A stretch of 29,294 bases of DNA from Clostridia bacterium (GTDB taxonomy: Bacteria > Bacillota > Clostridia > Christensenellales > Borkfalkiaceae), in assembly GCA_017505675.1 (NCBI GenBank), contig JAFVOV010000037.1:1-29294 (forward strand). The letters run 5' to 3'. Below the pieces are notes generated by a model that saw only the letters and a program-made list of their open reading frames with translations, was not told where the DNA came from and searched no databases. Each line of letters starts with the position of its first letter. Within the stretch, counting starts at the first letter, position 1. Both the position numbers and the translations under genes were made by a program. This document shows, piece by piece, positions 17,395-24,594 of this stretch.

Positions 17395-19269
17395 TTAACC
17401 TTCAAAAATTATATCTTGCCCTGCTTTTTCATGCCCTGCAGGATATTTTGCCGCTGAAGATACTTCTGCATTATTACCAAAATATTTATTCCAGTCTTCT
17501 TTAGTCAAAATTTTATCTGTAAAGCATTTTAACGCGCCGTCTTTAGCAAGGCTTTCTCTTATAGGCATTCCGTAAGAATCCGCAGTTGCGAAAAACCCAC
17601 TGTTACCACCACGCACGAATCTAAGGCGGTTATTTCTATACACGTCGCTATTACCTATTGCGTAAGCAATGGTTGAGTTTGCGGTAAGTTTCATATAAGA
17701 CTTAACAAATGAATCCGCTTCTGCGTAATCAGCAGGATTTACGGAGTATTCAACCGCATACGGATAACAACCGCTAACGGTAAATTTAGATAATTCCGCA
17801 TCAGAGAATAAGAAAAGTAAATAATCTTTTATAACCGACATTACTACGGGGTCGTTTTCAAATCTCTTATTTACGCACATAAAGCCGTCGCCAGATTCAG
17901 ATAATACCATAGTTTCACCCTTGGTACTTTCAGTATTAAACCCAGTATTTACGCTACCTTCTTGACCGGTTACGGTAGTTTTTACGTTTACGGGTAAAGA
18001 CATCCAACGGATTTCCCTTTCCTTATCAGCCTCGGTAATTGCGCCTAATTGATAGTCGCTAAAATTGCCCCTTATAGTACTTTCATTATACCAGTATGAA
18101 CATTCTATAAGCATAGCGGCGCTACGGCTAGAATCTCTTTTACCAAATATAAAGTCTGCTTGTACTTCGGTATGAGTTTTGCTTCCGGTTGCTTTATACC
18201 AACCTTGGTCTTCCATAAGTTTAAAGAAAGCGTAAACGTAATATTTTTCTAAACTGTGGGTAACGTAATATCCACAAGATTCATCTATTTTAACGGTTTG
18301 CGTTATAGGAACTTTAAGTCCCAAAGAAGGCGCGCCAGGGAACAAGTTTTCATCAGTAAAACCTACAACGACTTCCATTGCGTCACTTTTGAAATTGTTA
18401 ATAGCAGAAGCGTTGTTCTTACCTAAAAGAGAAGCGTAAAGCGCGTCCGCAAAATAATTTATATACCAAGGATATGCTTGCGTATAAGCAAAAGGAGCGC
18501 TTACCGGCTTTATTCTTTGACATAACGCAATTAGTTCGTAAAGAGAAGAAGGCAAGCCGTCGTCTTCAGTATTCTTTACACCGTCAGGGCCAACGGATTT
18601 TGAATTTTCATCAGCAGTAAAATTATAAAATTCATCTAAAATACTGCAATATGCCTTTGATACTTTATCTTCTTGCGCATCAGGCGCAGCGAGATAAAAA
18701 GCATTGCTATCAAACATATCTTTATCATAAGTAAGACCGCCAAAAGATTGAACGCCCGGGAACGCATAATATTCAAGTTTATCTGCGTTTTCAGAATTTT
18801 GGTCGGTAATACCATACGACCAACGTTGATTTGCGTTAATCTTATCCGCGATAGTTTTTGTTTCACCGGGGATGGTCGTTCTCATAATATCGTCAAGATT
18901 AGCAACGTAACCGCTGGTTATAGAAGATTCCAAAGTTTTCCAATAACTTGAACTTGAAATAATATGATAACCTTCGGAAAGAAGACTTTGGTCAATAGTT
19001 ATGCTACCACCATCCGGCGCAACTTTAACGTCAATAATCGCGCCTGTCTTTCCTTCTTCATACTGTTTTGTTGCAACAGTATCCGCGAAACGAGCCGCGC
19101 TCGCTTTATAAGTGTCTGAACCAAAACCGCCACCGCCAACGTACATCGTTACAACGGTTTTGTCAGAATTATCGTCCCCACCGTTTCCGCCACCGGGCGC
19201 GCAAGCCATAGTTGTAAATGCGATTATACCGCACATAGCAACTGCCAAAAGTTGTTTGATACCTTTCAT
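17395..19269 (-). CDS. ABC transporter solute-binding lipoprotein, large CUT1 type
   Basis: 624 residues from the ATG at 19267-19269, chosen because AAGGAG lies seven bases upstream and a clean lipoprotein signal then begins: MKGIKQLLAVAMCGIIAF...TMAC (Cys23). A longer start at 19320 would add 17 residues ahead of the signal and falls inside the operator region. After a Gly/Asp-rich linker the protein begins TVVTMYVGGGGFG, the first beta strand of family 1 sugar-binding proteins, and follows a two-lobe pattern (FADTVATKQYEEGK...VKVAPDG). At over 600 residues it is larger than classic MalE-like proteins (about 400). First gene of the minus-strand series, next to two permeases, it sets substrate choice; the substrate is probably an oligosaccharide but cannot be named. 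Confidence 0.9.
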   Translation of the reverse strand: MKGIKQLLAVAMCGIIAFTTMACAPGGGNGGDDNSDKTVVTMYVGGGGFGSDTYKASAARFADTVATKQYEEGKTGAIIDVKVAPDGGSITIDQSLLSEGYHIISSSSYWKTLESSITSGYVANLDDIMRTTIPGETKTIADKINANQRWSYGITDQNSENADKLEYYAFPGVQSFGGLTYDKDMFDSNAFYLAAPDAQEDKVSKAYCSILDEFYNFTADENSKSVGPDGVKNTEDDGLPSSLYELIALCQRIKPVSAPFAYTQAYPWYINYFADALYASLLGKNNASAINNFKSDAMEVVVGFTDENLFPGAPSLGLKVPITQTVKIDESCGYYVTHSLEKYYVYAFFKLMEDQGWYKATGSKTHTEVQADFIFGKRDSSRSAAMLIECSYWYNESTIRGNFSDYQLGAITEADKEREIRWMSLPVNVKTTVTGQEGSVNTGFNTESTKGETMVLSESGDGFMCVNKRFENDPVVMSVIKDYLLFLFSDAELSKFTVSGCYPYAVEYSVNPADYAEADSFVKSYMKLTANSTIAYAIGNSDVYRNNRLRFVRGGNSGFFATADSYGMPIRESLAKDGALKCFTDKILTKEDWNKYFGNNAEVSSAAKYPAGHEKAGQDIIFEG

Positions 19270-19306
19270 TTTGTTTCTCCTTAAACGTTTTTTATTTTTT
19301 AAGCAA

Positions 19307-19333
19307 ATTATATCTAACAAGCGCTTGTTTCAA
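19307..19333 (-). promoter_or_regulatory. promoter of the transporter and surface-protein operon
   Basis: On the minus strand the -10 is TATAAT (19307-19312) and the best -35 is TTGAAA (19328-19333), spacing 15 bases; ATTGAA one base further gives 16. The expected transcription start is near 19300, leaving a leader of about 30 bases with AAGGAG. The suboptimal spacing fits a regulated promoter. Confidence 0.6.
19316..19329. promoter_or_regulatory. 14-base palindromic operator within the operon promoter
   Basis: AACAAGCGCTTGTT is a perfect palindrome with a central CG, the style of LacI-family operators (it resembles a CcpA cre site but lacks the TG...CA ends). It lies in the spacer of the transporter promoter, where binding would repress. 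No LacI-family gene is in the window. Confidence 0.55.
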
Positions 19334-19354
19334 TCCGTAGCGGATTGAAACAAG
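19324..19354. repeat. perfect 14-base inverted repeat over the operon -35 region
   Basis: Arms CTTGTTTCAATCCG (19324-19337) and CGGATTGAAACAAG (19341-19354) around TAG. The left arm covers the -35 box and overlaps the 14-base palindrome 19316-19329 by six bases; the right arm overlaps the palindrome 19351-19364 by four. Confidence 0.85.
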
Positions 19355-19364
19355 GGTACCCTTG
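19351..19364. promoter_or_regulatory. third palindrome CAAGGGTACCCTTG
   Basis: Perfect 14-base palindrome immediately upstream of the operon promoter. It shares CAAG with the inverted repeat 19324-19354, so the three dyads form a chain of alternating CAAG/CTTG half-sites. Confidence 0.55.
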
Positions 19365-19420
19365 CCGATTTACAATGCTTTATTTAACGATTTTTATTAT
19401 ATCACGATGCGTTTTTTAAG

Positions 19421-19460
19421 TGAATATCCATCCTTATCAAATAAATGTAAAATTTTATTA
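19421..19460. repeat. direct repeat copy 1 in divergent control region
   Basis: 40 bases beginning TGAATATCCATCCTTATCAA; 33 of 40 positions equal the copy at 19565-19604, 144 bases away. Candidate AraC-family binding site. Confidence 0.6.
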
Positions 19461-19564
19461 CCCGAATTTTTTCACCGTTAAAGCGAATATTTTGCGTGAG
19501 TTTTAATTTAATATTCAAAATATTATTTTACATTGTATATTTTAACATTTTTAGGGTATTTATT

Positions 19565-19604
19565 TGAATATCCGTTTTTATTAAATACCTGTAAATTTTT
19601 ATTA
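19565..19604. repeat. direct repeat copy 2, abutting the AraC promoter
   Basis: 40 bases beginning TGAATATCCGTTTTTATTAA, ending five bases before the -35 of the downstream AraC-family gene. Placement suggests autoregulation, and pairing with copy 1 could allow a DNA loop. The remaining bases of the 398-base gap are AT-rich with no other recognised element. Confidence 0.6.
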
Positions 19605-19609
19605 TAGTA

Positions 19610-19636
19610 TTGACAAGTCTAATCGTTTGGTATAAT
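19610..19636 (+). promoter_or_regulatory. extended -10 sigma-A promoter of second AraC-family gene
   Basis: TTGACA (19610-19615) and TATAAT (19631-19636) with 15-base spacing, with TGG before the -10 (extended -10, TGn). TAATAT at 19633-19638 would give 17-base spacing. The predicted start near 19643 leaves a short leader with GGAGG. Confidence 0.7.
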
Positions 19637-19667
19637 ATTTGAAAAAATTCGACGGAGGAAATTTAAA

Positions 19668-20414
19668 TTGTTTTGCGATTTAATTCTTGAGCATTGGGAA
19701 GAAAACGTTGGTCCGTATTGGCCGTATATAAATTTATCACGCCCGTATTCGCTAATCTATTACGTTGTAAGCGGTACGGGTACTTATACTTTTGACGGAA
19801 AAACGTATCCTTTCTTAAAAAATCATCTCTATATTTTCCCGCCTAATAAAACCATTTCTTTAGATTACGACGCCAGCGACGAGTTGCGCATTACCTTCGT
19901 ACACGCTTATATAAACCCCGAGCCGACGCAGTTAATCCATTTAGATACTTTAGAAGACAGTTTTTTAAAACATACGATTAAACTTTTAAGAATGTATATA
20001 AAAAAACCAGATGCGGTTTATACTAGAAAATTAACTGAAATGCTGGTTTCGTATATTTTTGAAAAGTACGACGCAAAGAGTTCTTCAATTAGCAGAGAGA
20101 TTAAAAACTATATAGAACACAATTATTTGGAAGTTTATAAAAATAGCAACTTGTCTTCCGTATTTAATTACTCTAACTCTCACCTGCTAAAAATTTTTAA
20201 AGACGACTATAACACCACCCCTAGAAAATATGCGTTAAAATTATTACTTCAACACATATTTTCGCTACTGCGTGAAGGTATGCCTATAAATCAAATAGCA
20301 ACTTCGCTAGACTTTTCTTCACCAGAAAATTTTAGTAAGTTTTTTAAGAAAAATTATGGATGTTCGCCATCCACAATTTCACATAGTTTTAACGATAAAA
20401 AACACGGAGAATAA
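19668..20414 (+). CDS. AraC-family transcriptional regulator
   Basis: 248 residues, TTG start chosen because GGAGG (19654-19658) is nine bases upstream and no better ATG keeps the N-terminal domain. The short N-terminal cupin-like sensor spans about 25-70 (YYVVSGTGTYTFDGKTYPF, then LYIFPPNKTISLDYD). The C-terminal double helix-turn-helix lies at about 142-240: the first unit includes LSSVFNYSNSHLLKIFKDD, the second INQIATSLDFSSPENFSKFFKKNYGCSPS, the family signature. It diverges from the transporter operon and precedes a cytoplasmic glycosidase-like gene by 35 bases, so it is the obvious candidate regulator of the whole locus, probably an activator responding to an imported sugar. The direct repeats at 19421 and 19565 are its likely sites (inference). 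Confidence 0.92.
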   Translation: MFCDLILEHWEENVGPYWPYINLSRPYSLIYYVVSGTGTYTFDGKTYPFLKNHLYIFPPNKTISLDYDASDELRITFVHAYINPEPTQLIHLDTLEDSFLKHTIKLLRMYIKKPDAVYTRKLTEMLVSYIFEKYDAKSSSISREIKNYIEHNYLEVYKNSNLSSVFNYSNSHLLKIFKDDYNTTPRKYALKLLLQHIFSLLREGMPINQIATSLDFSSPENFSKFFKKNYGCSPSTISHSFNDKKHGE

Positions 20415-20449
20415 AAACACACAATAAAAATTCGACATCAGAGGACATT

Positions 20450-23179
20450 ATGCAAATTATTAAAAACGTTGACTTGTTTTTAGACAAACAACCCGAAAAG
20501 TTATTCACTACTACTTTATGCGCACCCGTTCACGATAAAAAGCCCGTAGGCTTTGGTTTAAGAAAAGCAACGGGCAAAGAAATTATTTTTAATAAAGTAA
20601 AACTATATTTTGATTTTCCTGACGAAAATAACTTGCTTGATTACGCTTACGCAGATTTTAAGGAATTTTTGCGTTCGGCTGAAATCCCCGAAACAAAAGA
20701 CGGCAAGTTTATAAAATTAAAACGCGAAAATATTAGCGGAGACGTGGAAAATTTTATACTTAACGTAGAGAATGAAGGTTGCACCATCATTGCAAGCGCT
20801 ACGGAAGGTATTAGGCGCGCGCTTATTTTTATAGAAGACGAAATGAAAAGGCGTAGCGGTCCGTTTTTACCCAAAGGCAAAACAGTTAAAAAAACACAAA
20901 TACATACTAGAATTTCACGGTGCTTTTTCACCCCGCCAAGTCACGCGTCGGCAGAAGGCTCTGTAAACGAATTATGCTCGGATATTGACTATTATCCCGA
21001 CGAATACCTTAACCGACTTGCTCACGACGGCATAAACGGATTATGGATAGGCTCGTCTTTTAAAAAGATGCTTAAAAGCAATATTATTACCGAATACGGT
21101 AAAGAGCAAGACGTTCAAATTAAAAAATTAAATCAAATTATAGAAAAATGCAAAAAGTTCGGCATAGGCATTTACCTATTCGTTACCGAGCCGGCATCTA
21201 CCTGTTACAGCCCAGAAATATTGAACTACCCCGATATGATAGGCGCAACCACGCCCGGTGATAATTTTACCTTGCTTTGCCCTTCTACGCCTAAAGTTCA
21301 AGCATACATAAAAGAAGCGACCACTAAACTTTTCACTTTAGCGCCCGACCTTGCGGGGCTAATAAATATTACCGTTGGCGAATCACTTTCCGCGTGTAGT
21401 TCTACAAGTAGGCTTATATGCCCGCGTTGCAAAGAAAAATTCGGCTCGCTTGGCGCAGCGCTTGCCGCTACAGAAAAAATGTTTAGCGACGCCGTAAAAG
21501 AAGTAGCGCCGAACGCAAAGTTTATAAGTTGGACTTACGAACACCGCTCTACGCTATATAAGGACTTAAAAGAATCTTGCCGTTTAAGGGATAAAAACGT
21601 TATTCAAATGCAAAACTTTGAAGATTTAGGAACACCCGTTCAACTCGGCAAAAAAAGGCTTGCTTACGATTACTGGCTTTCTTACCCCGGCCCCGGAAAA
21701 CTTATGAGAAGAACGGCAAGGTTAAATAAGAAAAGAAATATTACCACTTTTGCCAAAATTCAAGCCTGCTCATCACACGAGATTTCTACCGTGCCTTACG
21801 TTCCCGTTCCCGGAATACTTTACGATAAGTATAAATTTATGCACAATAACGGTATAAAAGGCGCTATGCAATGTTGGTATTTCGGCAACTACCCTTCGCT
21901 TATGAATAAAAGCGCGCACGAACTTTCATTTACTTCTTTTTACCGTTCAAAAGAAAGTTTCTTAACTCATCTTGCAAAAACTTATTTTGGTAGCGACTAT
22001 AAAAACGCAGTTACCGCTTGGAAGTGGTTCGAAAAAGGATATAAAAATTTCCCTGTCAACCTTGCTTTTGAGTGGGTTGGACCTATGCAAGATAGCCCGT
22101 GCGTACCTTTACACCTTATCCCTGCCGACTGGCCTATGCCCGGAACGTGGTTAAAGTCAGAACAATCTGGCGGAGATAGAATCGGTGAATGCTTGCTTAA
22201 CGGTCACACCATTGACGAAGCGATTATTTTAGTTGGAAGAATGTGCGAATATTGGAACATTGGTTTAAAATATATGCAAGCAATTCCATCTGAAAATAAT
22301 GAAGTTAGAGAAGAACAAAAAAGAAACGCCACAGCGATTAGTTTAATATTTAGAAGCGGACTTAACACGCTAAAATTTTATAAATTACGCCATCTTTTAG
22401 GAACGCGACAAGGCGGAATAGAACTATTAGAAAAAATGAAAAATATAGTTCACGAAGAAATTGCTGGCAGTAGCGCGCTTTTACCTATTTCTGAAAAAGA
22501 TATAAGAATAGGTTACCATTCGGAAGCAAACGGTTATAAAATTTTCCCTGAAAAACTTAAATGGCGTATTGAAAAGTTAAAAGAGTTACTTTTAACAGAG
22601 TTCCCTGAAGTTGAAAAAAGGTTAAAAGACAACGAACTTCCCTTACCCTTCTATTACGGACTAAACGAAGGCAGTACCCGTAAAATTATCGCAAAAGACG
22701 CTAATAGCGCTGAATGGAGTTATTTTTATACCGCTGACGGCGCTGAAGATAAAAACACCGCGCTTAAAGTATATGAAGATAAAAACGGTTGCCATATTCA
22801 AATAAAGGTTAATTCAAAAGAAGATACTATACGCATTAAGCCAGAATTCAACGTTATGTTCCCTAAAATTCCTTTAGATATAATTAACGGTGAATTTACA
22901 ATACAACCAAACAACAGCCATTCCGTACCGTATTACAAAGTTGACTTTGAGAAAAAGAAATTCCGATTTAATTCTACGGAAACTGAAAACGAATTTATTT
23001 ACACTATTTCTTTTAATAGAAAAACAATGGGTATGACCAAAGATGAACCGTTTAGGTTTGCAGTTTGGCGTAACGGGAAAATAAATTCTACGCTACTTCA
23101 CGCAAACAAATATTTCGCATCACAACTTATCCGTGGAGAATTTTCACCAGAACACTACTGTTTCTTTGTAAAAGAATAA
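20450..23179 (+). CDS. 909-residue cytoplasmic GH20/GH67-like protein
   Basis: No signal peptide. Residues about 20-155 look like the GH20b/GH67N-type alpha/beta domain (FILNVENEGCTIIASATEGIRRALIFIEDEM near 102-132). A TIM-barrel-like region starts near 160 (RISRCFFTPPSH) and carries DGINGLWIGSSF, FGIGIYLFVTEP, LINITVGESLSAC and SWTYEHRS in the order expected of successive barrel strands. A Cys motif, C-x7-C-P-R-C (about 314-325), recalls that of the DUF4838-like lipoprotein. Glu in VGES is a candidate active-site residue but is unproven. The last 200 residues are beta-rich, perhaps a carbohydrate-binding sandwich. GAGG five bases before the ATG supports the start, and the gene follows the AraC regulator in an apparent operon. 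Likely an intracellular glycosidase for imported oligosaccharide; exact family and substrate unassigned. Confidence 0.75.
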   Translation: MQIIKNVDLFLDKQPEKLFTTTLCAPVHDKKPVGFGLRKATGKEIIFNKVKLYFDFPDENNLLDYAYADFKEFLRSAEIPETKDGKFIKLKRENISGDVENFILNVENEGCTIIASATEGIRRALIFIEDEMKRRSGPFLPKGKTVKKTQIHTRISRCFFTPPSHASAEGSVNELCSDIDYYPDEYLNRLAHDGINGLWIGSSFKKMLKSNIITEYGKEQDVQIKKLNQIIEKCKKFGIGIYLFVTEPASTCYSPEILNYPDMIGATTPGDNFTLLCPSTPKVQAYIKEATTKLFTLAPDLAGLINITVGESLSACSSTSRLICPRCKEKFGSLGAALAATEKMFSDAVKEVAPNAKFISWTYEHRSTLYKDLKESCRLRDKNVIQMQNFEDLGTPVQLGKKRLAYDYWLSYPGPGKLMRRTARLNKKRNITTFAKIQACSSHEISTVPYVPVPGILYDKYKFMHNNGIKGAMQCWYFGNYPSLMNKSAHELSFTSFYRSKESFLTHLAKTYFGSDYKNAVTAWKWFEKGYKNFPVNLAFEWVGPMQDSPCVPLHLIPADWPMPGTWLKSEQSGGDRIGECLLNGHTIDEAIILVGRMCEYWNIGLKYMQAIPSENNEVREEQKRNATAISLIFRSGLNTLKFYKLRHLLGTRQGGIELLEKMKNIVHEEIAGSSALLPISEKDIRIGYHSEANGYKIFPEKLKWRIEKLKELLLTEFPEVEKRLKDNELPLPFYYGLNEGSTRKIIAKDANSAEWSYFYTADGAEDKNTALKVYEDKNGCHIQIKVNSKEDTIRIKPEFNVMFPKIPLDIINGEFTIQPNNSHSVPYYKVDFEKKKFRFNSTETENEFIYTISFNRKTMGMTKDEPFRFAVWRNGKINSTLLHANKYFASQLIRGEFSPEHYCFFVKE

Positions 23180-23214
23180 ATTTAAAGGGAAGGCAAATGC
23201 CTTCCCTTTAAATT
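23179..23214. terminator. bidirectional terminator between convergent genes
   Basis: Perfect 17-base arms, AATTTAAAGGGAAGGCA (23179-23195) and its complement (23198-23214), with a two-base centre. A/T-rich ends on both sides give U-rich tails in both directions. It overlaps the ends of both the 909-residue gene and the convergent ferritin-like gene. Confidence 0.85.
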
Positions 23215-24490
23215 ATTTATTACAGAAAAAATCTGATGACGGAGCGGCGTCTGGCTTTCTGCCGACGGACGTATTATCAACCCTGCGGTTGTTAAGTTCG
23301 GGTACGGGATTAAGCGCCGTTTGATAACGGTAATCTATTCCGCGCCGTCTTATAGAAAGTTCAATCACGTTATGCGACGGAACGATTTCCGTAGTAGGAT
23401 TTATTATATCTTGGAAACGGAAAAAGTCTGCGTCTTCAGGCAGGTCTTTCACCCGTACGTAATTTTCACGATTAGACGTATACTGCACCGTTTCCCCTAA
23501 AATCTTCCGCACGTATTCGATATTTTCGTGAAGAACAATCGGCGCGGGAAATTCTGCATCACGAATAACTTCTTGCCATTCTTTTCCCTCGTAACATTTG
23601 AGAAGTTCTGCCGCTTTATGAAGATGAGCAATTTCAAACGAGAGATTTTCTTCCCATAAATTCTTAACATACGGGTCTATTTCCGTTAAATAGCAAGACC
23701 AGTATAAATAGCACTCGCAATATTCGTGCCATAAAAGCATTTCAAGCCAAGTTGCGCTTGCATCCATAAGCGATTCATAATGCGTAACGTGTTCTTCTTC
23801 AACCAGCGCGATTTCTTGATAAAGCCTTCTGCCTATATCTGAACAAGCAAAGTTAGTAACGTTCATATAATAGTTCATTGTTTGTTGTTCCGCCGCCGTT
23901 ATAATCATAGTGTTAAGCACGGTTTGTGTATCGGCAGATTTTGCGTTAATAGAACGGCGAACGTTATCTTTTGGATAACGGTGGTGCGCTATAGTAGGTC
24001 TTCCCGGCATAATTTCAGTATATCTACCGACCAACCATTCAGCGTAAACGCCCTGCTCCATTTCAAGCAAATTTGCGTATCTATAAAGATGGTCAAAGTC
24101 TTCTAAAAGCGCAAAGTCTAGGGCGTTTTTGACGTCGCAGTCAAGTTCTCTTTTGGCAAGTTCTGCGGTTAAATCAACGGCTAATTGCTCGTAACCGATA
24201 GTATGCTCTAAAATGCTTTCGTTTTGCGGTTTTAGAAGTGAAATTTTAAGTTGCTGTTGCTTTTCCACTTCTCGCGTTAAAGCGATTTCACGGCGCAAAT
24301 CGTTATCGGTGGTATGGCGCGCAAGTTGATGTGAAAACCAGTTTGCCTCAAACTCCGTGCCGTTCATTAAGATTATTCGGCACTTGGTATAAGGGTCTAC
24401 TTCCCTTTTATTATAAGGGTTAGGATATAATTGTTGCCAGTTTTGAAAAAGTTTGTCAATAGGTCTTGATTTCTCGTTAAACGGATTCAT
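23213..24490 (-). CDS. ferritin-like superfamily protein of unknown function
   Basis: 425 residues from the ATG at 24488-24490, six bases after AAGGAG (24497-24502); a longer frame from 24529 lacks a ribosome site. Long helical segments carry motifs of diiron four-helix bundles: LLEDFDHLYRYANLLEMEQG, AAEQQTMNYYMN, VEEEHVTHYESLMD (ExxH) and SFEIAHLHKAAELL (ExxH). Two Glu plus two ExxH motifs are the ligand pattern of rubrerythrin/ferritin-like proteins, so iron binding and peroxide or oxygen handling in the cytoplasm are plausible. I recall uncharacterised Clostridial homologues with the same NPFNEK...RPIDK start and NGTEFEANWFSHQ block. The C-terminal 60 residues are low in structure. A hairpin separates it from MATE, so it probably has its own weak promoter. 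Confidence 0.75.
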   Translation of the reverse strand: MNPFNEKSRPIDKLFQNWQQLYPNPYNKREVDPYTKCRIILMNGTEFEANWFSHQLARHTTDNDLRREIALTREVEKQQQLKISLLKPQNESILEHTIGYEQLAVDLTAELAKRELDCDVKNALDFALLEDFDHLYRYANLLEMEQGVYAEWLVGRYTEIMPGRPTIAHHRYPKDNVRRSINAKSADTQTVLNTMIITAAEQQTMNYYMNVTNFACSDIGRRLYQEIALVEEEHVTHYESLMDASATWLEMLLWHEYCECYLYWSCYLTEIDPYVKNLWEENLSFEIAHLHKAAELLKCYEGKEWQEVIRDAEFPAPIVLHENIEYVRKILGETVQYTSNRENYVRVKDLPEDADFFRFQDIINPTTEIVPSHNVIELSIRRRGIDYRYQTALNPVPELNNRRVDNTSVGRKPDAAPSSDFFCNK

Positions 24491-24561
24491 TAAAATCTCC
24501 TTATTAAAAAATTTTATTCCATTTAACAATTTATGAAAAACGCTATTAAAAAGTTAACAAT

Positions 24562-24587
24562 ACCCCGCTTTTGATTAAAAGCGGGGT
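24562..24587 (-). terminator. terminator hairpin after MATE gene
   Basis: ACCCCGCTTTT (24562-24572) pairs with AAAAGCGGGGT (24577-24587) around GATT, a stable 11-base stem in the 104-base gap after the MATE stop codon. The T-run is better on the plus strand (TTTTTT at 24591) than on the minus strand, where T5 comes about nine bases after the stem. Confidence 0.65.
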
Positions 24588-24594
24588 TAATTTT

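Noticed and set aside
19324..19354. Riboswitch or attenuator RNA from the large inverted repeat
   Set aside because: The likely transcription start (near 19300) lies downstream of it and no U-run follows, so DNA operators explain it better unless an upstream promoter is found.
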